Source of the DNA: Deltaproteobacteria bacterium
GTDB taxonomy: Bacteria; Bdellovibrionota_C; UBA2361; OMII01
Length of the DNA stretch: 37,244 nucleotides
Direction: 5' to 3'
Assembly: GCA_947467385.1 (NCBI GenBank)
Contig: CANIHJ010000013.1
Coordinates: forward strand, 1-37,244
Part shown: one piece after another, positions 8,142 to 16,453 of the stretch
Numbering within the stretch: the first letter of the stretch is position 1
How the letters are laid out: every line of letters starts with the position of its first letter
Position numbers and translations under genes: made by a program
The notes under the pieces: generated by a model
Told to the model about the DNA's origin: nothing
Seen by the model: the letters and a program-made list of their open reading frames with translations, nothing else
Databases searched by the model: none

Positions 8142-8354
8142 ATAAGGGACAGGTGCCAAACCAGAATAAATGTCCAATGCTACCCGTTGCTTAGGTGTGT
8201 TTTTGGGCTAGGCGCATCATTTTTCGAGTCAAAACGTGTGCTCGCAGGCTCATTCGGCGACCTGGGATCTCTGGTGCGAAAGCTAGGAGCGGCGTTTGGG
8301 GGCCTGCGCCACGGGGATTGCTGTTGGGGCTCGGTGGTTTGGTGGAGAAGGGGG

Positions 8355-8891
8355 TTAGCCCTGGGCGGAATCGGCGATGCCTGGAAGCACCTTCTCCGGA
8401 TCGAGAGGCTTGCCGGACTTGCGGATCTCAAAGTGTAGGTGGGGGCCCGTTGAGTTGCCCGTGCTCCCAACCGTCCCGATGAGGTCCCCGGCCCGCACTG
8501 ATTGGCCCGGCTGGACTTCGATCTTGGCGCAATGGCCGTAGTGGCTCGTAAGACCGTTCTTGTGGCGCACAACGATCAGCTTTCCGTACCCCGCATATGG
8601 ATCTGCATACACCACGTGCCCTTCGGCGATCGCCCTTATTGGGGCACCCTTCGGGGCGGCAAGATCGATCCCGTTGTGGTGGTGAGAGAATCGTTTAATC
8701 GGGTGCCGTCGGGTGCCGTAATCACTTGATATGCGCGGTCCCATGACCGGGTAGACCATTGCGCTTGAATTCGGCGACTCAAGAAATGCGATGAGGGTTG
8801 CCTCCGGAAGCGCACATGCTTCGCCGGCAGCGATGCCCGAGACTGTAACTGCCACCGCCGCAAGCACTGATGTCAGGGAAGGGCACCTCAT
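8355..8891 (-). CDS. Secreted M23-family metallo-endopeptidase (LytM domain)
   Basis: M23 peptidases cut peptide cross-bridges of peptidoglycan. The 178-residue protein starts with a signal peptide (about 1-27) and has a complete LytM domain from about residue 48. Zinc ligands are His72 and Asp76 in HHNGID and His153 in HLHFE, and the catalytic His is in SHYGH (His120), so the site looks active. YPVMGPRISSDYGTRRHP and GSTGNSTGPHLHFEIR are characteristic. The SH3b-domain gene ends six bases upstream, suggesting the two work together on the cell wall. In this operon it takes the place of the lytic transglycosylase that usually opens the wall for T4SS assembly. No adjacent activator domain is fused. 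Confidence 0.93.
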   Translation of the reverse strand: MRCPSLTSVLAAVAVTVSGIAAGEACALPEATLIAFLESPNSSAMVYPVMGPRISSDYGTRRHPIKRFSHHHNGIDLAAPKGAPIRAIAEGHVVYADPYAGYGKLIVVRHKNGLTSHYGHCAKIEVQPGQSVRAGDLIGTVGSTGNSTGPHLHFEIRKSGKPLDPEKVLPGIADSAQG

Positions 8892-8897
8892 GCCTGG

Positions 8898-9953
8898 CTA
8901 CTCCTTTCCTGAAAGCTTCTGGAGTCGGCGGAACGCCTCCTCCTCCGAGTTCGTCGAGAAGCCCTTGACCCTTACTGCGCTGCCGTCATTCATGTCGGCC
9001 GCCCCATCGCCGAATGAGACGAGGCTTGCATGGATCCAAGCCCGCTCGCCGTTTGGCGCAAAAACTCGGTACCATTCGCCGCTGCGCTCTTCCACCGCGA
9101 GGCGAGAACCGCGCCGCAGCGTCATGAGGGAGGAGTTGTTCTTGCCCGGGCCGGCGCGAAGCTCCGCTTTCTCAACGGTAATAGTCGCAATTTCGAGAGC
9201 GACATTGGGCTTTGGCGGCTTGACGTCCGCAGCAGCCTTTGGGGCTGGAGCGATGGCTGCCGGCTGTGTCAGCGCCGAAACGGGGGCGCGAGCGGCCGGC
9301 GGCGGCGGAACGTTGTACTGGCGCAGGCTCGCGCGAGCTTTGGCATCGACCATGCTGGAGAGTCGACTAGCCTCGGTCTCAGCGACTGAGAGCTGCTGCT
9401 GAGTATCGCGCAGGTCGCCCTCAAGCTTCGTCACCTGGGACTTCAGAGCGTCCACCTCCTTGCGAAGCGAGGCGTTTTCTCGGGAGAGAGCAACAGTTTC
9501 GGGGGATGCCTCGTGGCTCGCGGGCGCCTTGACCTGCAGAGGAGGGGCTGGGGCTCGCTTGGCCTCAGATTGTGCGGCTTGGGGGGACTTCTTCGGAGGG
9601 GGAGCAGCCTTAACCGGCACGGCCACCTTGGCTGGTATGGCCGCCTTAGCCGGTGCGGGTCGCGGTTGCGGTTCCGCAGCGGGAGCCTTCTGTCCTGCGC
9701 TGGCGCGGATCGGTCGAGCTTCGGTGATGAAAGGCTGCGAGGCGAGATCCTCCATGATCGCGCGCTCGGCGTTGAGAAGGGTCTGATTGTACTCGTCTGA
9801 ACTTGAGGAGCCCGATTGGGCGTGCCCGGATTGAAGAGGAATCAGGATTGCGGCGCACACCGGCATTGCCACCCGTAGGAGGGTAGCACCGAAGCCCCAT
9901 CCGTGTGTGGGGGTCCTCTGAAGCGCCAAAACCATAGAAACCTTCTGGTCCAT
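8898..9953 (-). CDS. Exported coiled-coil protein with C-terminal bacterial SH3 domain
   Basis: The 351-residue protein has a hydrophobic N-terminus (about 25-45) ending in SGHAQ, consistent with a signal peptide or anchor. A Pro/Ala/Lys-rich linker spans about 85-150, a heptad-like coiled coil about 152-205, another Pro/Ala-rich linker, and an SH3b domain about 255-313 (VEKAELRAGPGKNNSS, GSRLAVEERSGEWYRVFAP, ERAWIHASLV). SH3b domains commonly bind peptidoglycan or target murein hydrolases. The build suggests a periplasm-spanning wall-binding tether. It directly precedes the M23 peptidase by six bases, so I infer a wall-opening pair for the T4SS. AGGGG precedes the ATG at 9953; the in-frame ATG at 9935 is also possible. 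Confidence 0.8.
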   Translation of the reverse strand: MDQKVSMVLALQRTPTHGWGFGATLLRVAMPVCAAILIPLQSGHAQSGSSSSDEYNQTLLNAERAIMEDLASQPFITEARPIRASAGQKAPAAEPQPRPAPAKAAIPAKVAVPVKAAPPPKKSPQAAQSEAKRAPAPPLQVKAPASHEASPETVALSRENASLRKEVDALKSQVTKLEGDLRDTQQQLSVAETEASRLSSMVDAKARASLRQYNVPPPPAARAPVSALTQPAAIAPAPKAAADVKPPKPNVALEIATITVEKAELRAGPGKNNSSLMTLRRGSRLAVEERSGEWYRVFAPNGERAWIHASLVSFGDGAADMNDGSAVRVKGFSTNSEEEAFRRLQKLSGKE

Positions 9954-10058
9954 CTACCCCTGTTCCGCCGGGGCGGGCGTCATGCTTCACCTTTTCTCAC
10001 ATAGGGGACCAGGCCTGCGAAAAACTCGTAACTTCCTGCGGGTATCTCCTAGCCAGCG

Positions 10059-10430
10059 CTACTCCAAACCGAGATCTCTTGCGATATCGCCGAGCTTCTT
10101 GGGTTTGGTCGAGTCTGAATCTTGTTCCGGCTGCTCACGCTGCGTGCCACCGCCCGCCATCAGGTCGTCGAGGCGGGCGTCTCCGGCGACCGGCTTGCGC
10201 TTGGCGCCGTTAAGCTGCGCTTCCTGGTCGGCCATGAGGTCTGTGAGCGCGCTCGATGATCGGCGCGATTCCTCCGTTGCAACCCGCAGGTTTGGCTCCG
10301 ACGCTCGGTTTTCGGGGCCGTTAGAGCCATACCGAACCACGAATGCGAGAAAGGCCAGCACAAGAAGCGCGCCGATCTGCACCTTGCTGCGGAAAGGAGA
10401 CAAAAAATTGCGGACGCTAATAAGGCTCAT
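10059..10430 (-). CDS. Hypothetical single-pass membrane protein of the T4SS operon
   Basis: I do not recognise this 123-residue protein. A basic N-terminus (SVRNFLSPFRSK) precedes one transmembrane helix at about 18-34, predicting an inner-membrane anchor with the rest in the periplasm. The remainder is polar, charged and probably disordered, with repeated 'LMA' segments (DLMADQEAQLNGAKRK, DDLMAGGG) and an ending KKLGDIARDLGLE. Six bases separate it from the lipoprotein gene upstream. TrbI, TraW or TrbB analogues of F are candidates by position only; nothing in the sequence proves any of these. Confidence 0.62.
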   Translation of the reverse strand: MSLISVRNFLSPFRSKVQIGALLVLAFLAFVVRYGSNGPENRASEPNLRVATEESRRSSSALTDLMADQEAQLNGAKRKPVAGDARLDDLMAGGGTQREQPEQDSDSTKPKKLGDIARDLGLE

Positions 10431-10436
10431 ATGGGG

Positions 10437-10745
10437 CTACTCTTCTTTCTTCTTCTTGGCAGGCTTGTAGTACTGCCACCGTCCCTGCCGAATCTCGACA
10501 ACCTCCTGGTGGCCAGGCCGGTAATAGTGTCCCTCCGGGTCAAGTCCTGGCGGAACGTCTATCACGTCGACCATGGGCTCCTCCCAGATGTACTCTACCA
10601 CGCCCGGCACATTCCTTACCTCATAGTTGATGACCGGCGGAACCGGAGGGGGAGGCGGCGGCTCGCTTGAGCAGCCGGACAGTAGAGAGCCGAGCGCCAT
10701 GAGCGCCCCGAATACCTGCATCGCATAGGTCTTATTCATACTCAT
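10437..10745 (-). CDS. Small proline-rich lipoprotein of the T4SS operon
   Basis: The 102-residue product has a lipoprotein signal with lipobox LLSGC, lipidated Cys25, then a polyproline run (PPPPPPVPP) and an acidic/aromatic domain with YYRPGHQEVVEI and QGRWQYYKP, ending in a lysine-rich tail. It should be an outer-membrane lipoprotein facing the periplasm. AGGAGAA lies immediately before the ATG at 10745; the ATG at 10739 has better spacing and is an equally good start. It begins five bases after the VirB4-type ATPase gene. I know no family for it; a T4SS assembly or stability role is inferred from context. Confidence 0.68.
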   Translation of the reverse strand: MSMNKTYAMQVFGALMALGSLLSGCSSEPPPPPPVPPVINYEVRNVPGVVEYIWEEPMVDVIDVPPGLDPEGHYYRPGHQEVVEIRQGRWQYYKPAKKKKEE

Positions 10746-10750
10746 TTCTC

Positions 10751-13492
10751 CTAAACACCGGAATCTCTAAAACCGGTGTCCATCATGGAATTAATTGAGC
10801 CTGTCACGCCTGCCGCGTCGTCAGGCTGGAACCCAGCGCCGCCCATCATCCGATCCTGGAGGTCCTTTGCGCCGTACGGGGCTATGAGGACGACCTCCTC
10901 TAAGGCCTTGCTGAAGTCGTTATTGTGGCGGGTCAGGGAGTCGCTAAAGAGCTGATTGTCGTCTCCGTTGTTGGTACTGACCCAGTAAAAAGCCGGCTCT
11001 ACAGGCAGAACAAGAGCCCCTTCCCCGATGTCCGAGAGGAGGTAGAACTGGGACTCAAGGCCCTTAACCGTGCGCAGGCGCATGATGACGTCAGCCTGCT
11101 GTGGAGTGAGGTTGAACGCTTGCGCGGTCAAGTGGAACTTGTTCGGGTCTTGCCGCAGGAAGATCTTGTGCGCGCTGTTCTGGACGATCGCCTGCCCGCC
11201 GGAGCCGACGTAGAAGTCCTCTCCGGATTGCGACGCCGCGATCACGATACCTTTGCGCTTGCGGTAGAGGCGGAATGCGGTCTCGATCGTATTGGCCTGC
11301 GTCTTTCCGATAAGCTCATGCGCCTCGTCGAACACGAGAACCTTTCTCGTGTCGAGCTCCTTCGGATCGTTCATCACCGTGTCGGCCCACACCATCGATA
11401 TCTTGAGGAACACGCGCTGCAGGTCCGGGTTCCTGCTGAGTGCCTTGAGGTCAAACACGATGAAGCGCTCCTTGAGCTTGAGCGAGCCCGGCCTGTCGAA
11501 GAAACGGGCATAGGTTCCCTCGCCGTAGTAGTCAGCGATGAGGAGGGCGATGCGCTGCCGGCGGCGGGCTGTATCTTCGGTCTCGTCGACACGCCGCGGC
11601 GCGCGCAGCACGCTTACGACGTCGCTCAGGATGAACTCACGGCGCATCGGGCCGCTGCGGTAAATGCGGTGCGCCTCGCTCAGAGACTCTGCAACACTTC
11701 CGCGCTCAAGGCGGTCAGGCTGGTTGCTGCCGTCAGTCGCCATATCGCAGATCACGTCCGCGCACATGTCGATCAGGTCCTTGTAGTCGTCGTTGCGCGA
11801 GTCGGGAGTGAGCTCACCGAGGCGCGCCAGGAAGTTCATGGCAGGAGCCTTAGATGGAGTCGCCTCATACACGCGACCACCGAACAGCTTGGCGATCTTC
11901 TCGAAGCCGCACGGCTGGCCCGTCATCCCCTTGTCGAAGATGAAGGTGATCGGCGCGCGCTCCACTATGCGCCCGTCAGAGAGCGTCGCGTAGTGGCCGC
12001 GGTTGAGCATGGTAATGAGGAAGCACATGAGGTAGCTCTTTCCAGCTCCCGACACTCCGCTGATGAGGACGTTCGGGGCGATATTGGAGTCGAACAGGTC
12101 GAACCCAATGAGCTCGCGGTTCCAAAGGCTCGGGAGAAGGATCTGCGCTCCGGCGCTTCCGCGCCAGTTGCCCCACAGCGGGAACATCCGCACGCCGCGC
12201 GATGACTGTAGTACCGTCGTCCAGCCTGAGCCGTCCGTTGCCGGATCGTACGCGCATGGGAGGCTGTTGATGAGAACCGCCATGTCCGAGATCTCATGCA
12301 CCATACCGCGTGCTCCGTTGAGCTGCGGGAATGTTGCCACAGCCTCCGAGGTCGCACGGATAGCCTCATCGTCGGTTTGGCAGATGAAGGTCTGGTGCAC
12401 CCCCACGCGCACGATCTGCTCGCGGGAGTCATAGAGCTCCTGGCGTGCGTTTCTAATCGCCTGGATCTGGTGAATCACCTTCTGGTTCGAGCGGCCTCCC
12501 CAGGCGCGCTCGCGCATGCCGAGGGTGCTGTCGAGCCGGTCGAGGCGCTCAAGCTGCCTCTCTTTTGGATCCTTCGAGAAGGTAACGCTTATGATGTTCT
12601 CGTACGGGGCCGACTGCAGCGGCGCTATCATGAGCGGCATGCACGACTTCGGCGGCTTCACCATTGAAACTGAGCGGAACACGCGCCCGTCCTTGCGGAT
12701 GATGCCGTCTTTCGGATGATCGACGTGGGTTTCCGACACCTGATTAGCGAGCAGATCCTCGGGATCGTACTCCGGAACCGGGATAGCCGTGGTCCTGCCG
12801 CGGCGATGCTTGCCGGGCTTGACGCTGCGGCGGTTGAGGATGGGATAGAGCAGGTTGATCAGGCCCTGGCCGTCAACGCGTTTCGGGGCGAATCCGAGGT
12901 CGGCGAGCTTGGCGGCCGAGCCGTCCATAAGGCCCTTGAACTTGTTGGCAAACCCCATGTACTCAGCTTCTCGCTGATCGGCGCTCATTCCGACGGCGCC
13001 GTACATGAGCATCTTCATCGAGCGGGCGATCTGGTTTAGGAGCCCCTTTGCCTGCCAAGGCGGGTCATAACGGAAGGCTATATAGAGACGCAGCCGGCGG
13101 GGCCGGCGCTGGAGCGCACGGCTCTGGCTTGCGAGGCGGATCGAGCGGATCCAGCGGCGGGTCATCCAGCCGGCCGGGCCGCTCAGGGGATACTTGGAAA
13201 TGCAGTCCCTGAGAAGATCCTCAACGTCGAAGGTGGTGATCCATGAGATCTGGGCGGAAACGGTGTGCTCAAGGGAGTCCAGAAGCTCCTGCACGCGCTC
13301 GGTGAGCTGAAACGCGTCTGCGTCGGAGACCTTGGTTATCCACTTTGGCTGGAGCTCCCACATCGACCAGAGCGAGGCGTCGGTATGGACGAAGATCTCG
13401 TTCTCCGCGTCCCATCGGCAAAATGGCAGGAGCTTGTTAAAAACCTGCTCATCTTGAAACAACCTTTGTCGAGTTAACCTATTAATGCTCAT
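10751..13492 (-). CDS. TraC/VirB4-type T4SS ATPase
   Basis: VirB4-family ATPases energise assembly and substrate passage at the inner-membrane base of T4SSs. The 913-residue protein has the long N-terminal domain of F-type TraC and a C-terminal RecA-like motor: Walker A GVSGAGKS at 479-486 and Walker B VLVFDEAHE at 718-726, followed by the helix-strand 'AASQSGEDF' near 755-765. The usual TraC segments LWNRELIGFDLFDS before Walker A and KISMVWADTVMNDP before Walker B are present. No transmembrane helix is obvious. It begins five bases after the DotD-like lipoprotein gene. Both Walker motifs appear intact. Confidence 0.94.
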   Translation of the reverse strand: MSINRLTRQRLFQDEQVFNKLLPFCRWDAENEIFVHTDASLWSMWELQPKWITKVSDADAFQLTERVQELLDSLEHTVSAQISWITTFDVEDLLRDCISKYPLSGPAGWMTRRWIRSIRLASQSRALQRRPRRLRLYIAFRYDPPWQAKGLLNQIARSMKMLMYGAVGMSADQREAEYMGFANKFKGLMDGSAAKLADLGFAPKRVDGQGLINLLYPILNRRSVKPGKHRRGRTTAIPVPEYDPEDLLANQVSETHVDHPKDGIIRKDGRVFRSVSMVKPPKSCMPLMIAPLQSAPYENIISVTFSKDPKERQLERLDRLDSTLGMRERAWGGRSNQKVIHQIQAIRNARQELYDSREQIVRVGVHQTFICQTDDEAIRATSEAVATFPQLNGARGMVHEISDMAVLINSLPCAYDPATDGSGWTTVLQSSRGVRMFPLWGNWRGSAGAQILLPSLWNRELIGFDLFDSNIAPNVLISGVSGAGKSYLMCFLITMLNRGHYATLSDGRIVERAPITFIFDKGMTGQPCGFEKIAKLFGGRVYEATPSKAPAMNFLARLGELTPDSRNDDYKDLIDMCADVICDMATDGSNQPDRLERGSVAESLSEAHRIYRSGPMRREFILSDVVSVLRAPRRVDETEDTARRRQRIALLIADYYGEGTYARFFDRPGSLKLKERFIVFDLKALSRNPDLQRVFLKISMVWADTVMNDPKELDTRKVLVFDEAHELIGKTQANTIETAFRLYRKRKGIVIAASQSGEDFYVGSGGQAIVQNSAHKIFLRQDPNKFHLTAQAFNLTPQQADVIMRLRTVKGLESQFYLLSDIGEGALVLPVEPAFYWVSTNNGDDNQLFSDSLTRHNNDFSKALEEVVLIAPYGAKDLQDRMMGGAGFQPDDAAGVTGSINSMMDTGFRDSGV

Positions 13493-13497
13493 GGCAT

Positions 13498-14001
13498 CTA
13501 CTCACTAAAAAGTCGGGGCTGTTCTCCGGTTGGCGGCAGAAAGCGCACCTCCCTGTTCCTGTGATCAATTACAACTTGAACCTGGGCCTTTTGCTCGATC
13601 GTTTGGCCGAGCTCATCGATCGTCCCAAGGCTCTCTATCGTCAGCTTTTGGCTTGCGATTGAGGGATCCGTGTAGCTGGTGTAGCGCGATGTGGCCGCGA
13701 GCACGCGGGCCGCCTCAGCGAGCGGGGTAGCTTTAAGCGAGAGCTGAAACACGGGACGGAGGGGAGGCGCCGAGCTCGCCATATCAGAGTCGCGAGAGCC
13801 GGGCCGTTCGCGGTTTGGAAGCACTTCAGGGGGCTGCGTCCAACGCGTGCGGCTGTATACCGGCGCAGGTCCGACCGGGCGCACGGATGGAAGGAATAGC
13901 GTGCGGGCGGCTGCATCCGGCTCCCATGGCTTCGGCCCCTTCTGACAGGCCGCCGAAGCGAATACCAGCGATGCTAAGAGGATTCCCCTACACAGCTTCA
14001 T
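13498..14001 (-). CDS. DotD-like lipoprotein with secretin N0-type domain
   Basis: The 167-residue protein starts with a lipoprotein signal (ASAAC, Cys19), has a Pro-rich linker to about residue 80 and a compact C-terminal domain (about 85-160) with the pattern LSLKATPLAEAARVLAATS, QKLTIESLGTIDELGQTI and VQVVIDHRNREVRFLPP. That beta-alpha-beta-beta-alpha-beta order, and the 'L..I' pairing around 'TIDELGQTI', resembles secretin N0/STN domains and Legionella DotD, an outer-membrane lipoprotein of the Dot/Icm core complex of similar length (about 163 residues). It overlaps the preceding lipoprotein gene by one base. I infer an outer-membrane core component. The domain resemblance was judged by eye and needs a profile search. 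Confidence 0.6.
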   Translation of the reverse strand: MKLCRGILLASLVFASAACQKGPKPWEPDAAARTLFLPSVRPVGPAPVYSRTRWTQPPEVLPNRERPGSRDSDMASSAPPLRPVFQLSLKATPLAEAARVLAATSRYTSYTDPSIASQKLTIESLGTIDELGQTIEQKAQVQVVIDHRNREVRFLPPTGEQPRLFSE

Positions 14002-14459
14002 TACCGAATATCCTCCGGATTTACGTAGCCGATTGCAGAACCGTCGCCCGAGCCCTCGCCGAGCTGGGCCTCCAGCTCAAACGAGTCGGTGACCGCCCAT
14101 TGGTCCTTCTTAACCTTCAGGTAATAGTAGTGGGCGGGAACGAGGTCTCCATGGCTGTTAAGGTGGTCTGGCACCCACATGAGGCGCACAACTGCCGGCT
14201 GAATGACTGGGTTGTTGGGCTGGGGCGCAAGAGCCCGCTGGTATGTACCCATGGCGGTCAAGGCCTCGCGAGCCTTAACTCCGCCGCCGCCATCTGCGTT
14301 GATGGCAGCATCGTTCTTCTCGCCGAGATATGCCTCGGGAGGGGGATCCGCGTAGAACGGATTTAATATGTTTCCAAGGTAGCCGCACCCTGAAACCAGC
14401 GATGCCACCGCCAGCGTGCAACCGATGCGAAGATACGTTTTCGTGACCATAACCTTCAC
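14001..14459 (-). CDS. T4SS lipoprotein in the TraV position
   Basis: This 152-residue protein has lipobox LVSGC with Cys25, followed by GYLGNILNPFYADPPPEAY. The middle and end are soluble, with VVRLMWVPDHLNSHG and VPAHYYYLKVKKDQWAV as the most structured parts. It lies between the TraB-like and TraC-like genes, where F and related plasmids encode TraV, the VirB7-like lipoprotein of the outer-membrane core. No sequence match to TraV is evident to me, so the role is inferred from lipidation, size and gene order. The gene starts three bases after the TraB-like stop and overlaps the next lipoprotein gene by one base. Confidence 0.68.
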   Translation of the reverse strand: MKVMVTKTYLRIGCTLAVASLVSGCGYLGNILNPFYADPPPEAYLGEKNDAAINADGGGGVKAREALTAMGTYQRALAPQPNNPVIQPAVVRLMWVPDHLNSHGDLVPAHYYYLKVKKDQWAVTDSFELEAQLGEGSGDGSAIGYVNPEDIR

Positions 14460-14462
14460 TTC

Positions 14463-15620
14463 CTAGTCGAGAGACGTGTACACCATAGTCGGATTTTCGT
14501 CGTCGAGAGCCTCGAGCAGATCCGGAATCGCCAGGGATTGCGAGAACACTGCCGTCGCTTCACGACCAGACAGCACCTGCACGACCGGCACGAGCTGCGA
14601 AATGCGCTGCCGAATCAGCTGCTGCCACTCAAGCGCTGCTGACGAGAGGGCCACGCCGCCCGCGTATGCCGGAATCTGGCTTGAATCAACGCTGCTTGAT
14701 CCAGTGCCGTTGCTATAGAGGGTGTACTGCTGGTTGGCAGCAGCGATTCCCTGCCCGAGGCCGGCCAGAGCACCCGCCATGCCGGCTCCGGCGATCGCCT
14801 TGCCGATCGGATCAATCAGGACGCCGGACAAGCCACGGATGCCGTCCTCGCCGACGATCCACCCGTCGATCGAGAACTCCTTGCGGCGGCCGTTCGGAAG
14901 CCTGATGCTCAGGCGCGTCAGGCGGAAGAGCACGCGCGAGTCGGTAAGTGAGCCCTGGGCCGCAGCGATGATGCGGGCTTCGCCGAGGGGGATCGAATTT
15001 CCGTCTGGGCCCATGATTGATCCGAGAAGCTTAAGAACGACCGGATACGGCGTGCCGTCCGTCGGCGCGTTTACGCCGGCGAGGAGCTTCACCCGCACAG
15101 AGTCACCCGGCATGACTGCCGCGAGCCGAGGCTTCTGGGGGGGAGGCGGAGGCTGAACCGCGATCGGGCCTGAGGAGATAGGCTCAAGCTCCGGATCGTT
15201 CACCGGCTCGGTAAGGAGTGGGTCATCACCAACGGGACGTGGGGCCGGATCATTTGTGCCTGTGTTTTGGGTAGACTGAATCTCGTGCAGGCGCTCAAGG
15301 ATCTTCTTGAAGATCTCGGCCGTCGTTGCCTCGTAGTCCTGCAGGGCCTTCTTCTGAGTTGCCATCTCCTCCTGGAGCACGCTCGTCTGCTGCTGAATGC
15401 TCTGCAGATCTCCGCGGAAGCGCTGAACGAGATCTCCCCAGCGCTCATCCGGATCTCCCGCACCGGAGGCTGCTTCGGTCTGCTTGGGGGCCCGTGGGCG
15501 CCGCGTGCCGTTCTCGGAAAACATAAGGAACAGGATCGAAACGACGACAAGGCCCGCAATAACCTGGGTCTTTCTGTCGCTGCGAAGCCTGAGGGTAAGA
15601 TCCTTAAGAAACTGTGACAT
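14463..15620 (-). CDS. TraB/VirB10-like T4SS core protein
   Basis: VirB10-type proteins span the periplasm and link inner and outer membrane parts of the T4SS. The 385-residue product has a short cytoplasmic N-terminus, one transmembrane helix (about 18-34), a coiled coil (about 65-112) as in F TraB, a proline-rich segment (about 120-165) and a C-terminal beta-barrel-like domain. In the latter, PGDSVRVKLLAGVNAPTDG, LLGSIMGPDGNSIPLGEARIIAAA and SRVLFRLTRLSI match the pattern of TraB/TrbI/VirB10 C-terminal domains, followed by a Gly/Ala-rich antenna-like region (IAGAGMAGALAGLGQGIAAA). Gene order next to TraK- and TraE-like genes is that of F. Confidence 0.88.
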   Translation of the reverse strand: MSQFLKDLTLRLRSDRKTQVIAGLVVVSILFLMFSENGTRRPRAPKQTEAASGAGDPDERWGDLVQRFRGDLQSIQQQTSVLQEEMATQKKALQDYEATTAEIFKKILERLHEIQSTQNTGTNDPAPRPVGDDPLLTEPVNDPELEPISSGPIAVQPPPPPQKPRLAAVMPGDSVRVKLLAGVNAPTDGTPYPVVLKLLGSIMGPDGNSIPLGEARIIAAAQGSLTDSRVLFRLTRLSIRLPNGRRKEFSIDGWIVGEDGIRGLSGVLIDPIGKAIAGAGMAGALAGLGQGIAAANQQYTLYSNGTGSSSVDSSQIPAYAGGVALSSAALEWQQLIRQRISQLVPVVQVLSGREATAVFSQSLAIPDLLEALDDENPTMVYTSLD

Positions 15621-15634
15621 ACTTCACCTTTTCG

Positions 15635-16429
15635 CTAGCGCGAGCGCGTAACGATGTACACCTTTGAATTGTGCTTGTTTGCAATCTGCTCCTCGACGTT
15701 GAGCGGCCGGGCCGCAAGCTCCCACGTCGAAGCCGATATCGCGCGCGTGCCGTCGATGCGGAACGTTGCGGGATTGAGCTTCTGGGACTGGTCCAGGAGA
15801 TTTGTCGTGTCGAGCACATAGCCCCACAGATTAGACCCGATGAAGATCTTGTCGATTTTGGCCAGCACGGCCCCGTCGCTGACGACCGTTTGGCCCTTAA
15901 AGCGATCGCTCTCGGTATAGCCTGGAATTGAGCTCTTGCCGAACTCCGCGCACAGCACCATCTCGCGCATGAGACCTGAGACCTTGCTGGCCGGGGCGTA
16001 GTCGTAGTTACGTTCCTTGTATGGCGGCACCGCCTCTTCCTCGGCTCCCATGGGGCCCTTACCGTCCTCGATCAGGATGGTTGCGTCGCGCGGGTTCTCT
16101 GGGCTCGACTTCATGATGCGGATCGGGTACGAGCGGCCGTCCTCAAGGCGCACAAGGAGGGCGGCGCCCTCATTCTCAAGGTTGGACTTGCCGAACACGA
16201 TGAGCGCGTTTCCCTTGTTCTCGATGGCAACGCCGGCGTTTGAGTTCTTAAAGCCGTCCTTTATCTGTCCACCCTCAAAGTTAATTTCGGTGGGCTCGCC
16301 GATATTGACGTACACGTCGATCTCCGGGTCGCCGGCTTGGTAAAGCACGTCGCGAGCAAATGAAGTGTCCGGAGCGCCGAGAAGGGCCGCCGTGATTCCG
16401 AGGAGTGCTTGCAGTTTATTCCGAGTCAT
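15635..16429 (-). CDS. TraK/VirB9-like T4SS core protein
   Basis: The 264-residue product has a signal peptide (about 1-25, ending SFA), so it is periplasmic or outer-membrane associated. The body is beta-rich: VYVNIGEPTEINFEGGQ near the start is the TraK-type N-terminal pattern, and the C-terminal part (FIGSNLWGYVLDTTNLLDQS, FRIDGTRAISASTWELAARP) resembles the C-terminal domain of F-type TraK, the VirB9-like secretin of the outer-membrane core. It lies between the TraE- and TraB-like genes exactly as in F. The spacing to TraB-like is 14 bases. Family assignment rests on both sequence pattern and order. Confidence 0.85.
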   Translation of the reverse strand: MTRNKLQALLGITAALLGAPDTSFARDVLYQAGDPEIDVYVNIGEPTEINFEGGQIKDGFKNSNAGVAIENKGNALIVFGKSNLENEGAALLVRLEDGRSYPIRIMKSSPENPRDATILIEDGKGPMGAEEEAVPPYKERNYDYAPASKVSGLMREMVLCAEFGKSSIPGYTESDRFKGQTVVSDGAVLAKIDKIFIGSNLWGYVLDTTNLLDQSQKLNPATFRIDGTRAISASTWELAARPLNVEEQIANKHNSKVYIVTRSR

Positions 16430-16453
16430 ACCTTCCTCTGTAAATCTCTTCCA

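Larger units (their letters stand above)
8027..8354. other. Non-coding gap upstream of the pilin gene
   Basis: This 328-base gap interrupts an otherwise tight operon. It holds the predicted pilin promoter and a palindromic 5' leader, listed separately. From about 8160 to 8354 I see no gene, hairpin terminator or repeat; a plus-strand frame starting at 8133 lacks coding features. Confidence 0.6.

Noticed and set aside
8133-8438. Plus-strand open frame in the gap upstream of the pilin
   Set aside because: It overlaps the M23 gene antisense, lacks a ribosome binding site and shows no protein features.
10925-12205. Open frame of 426 codons on the plus strand
   Set aside because: It is antisense to the VirB4-type ATPase, including its Walker B region; composition is Val/Arg/Glu-biased without domain features.
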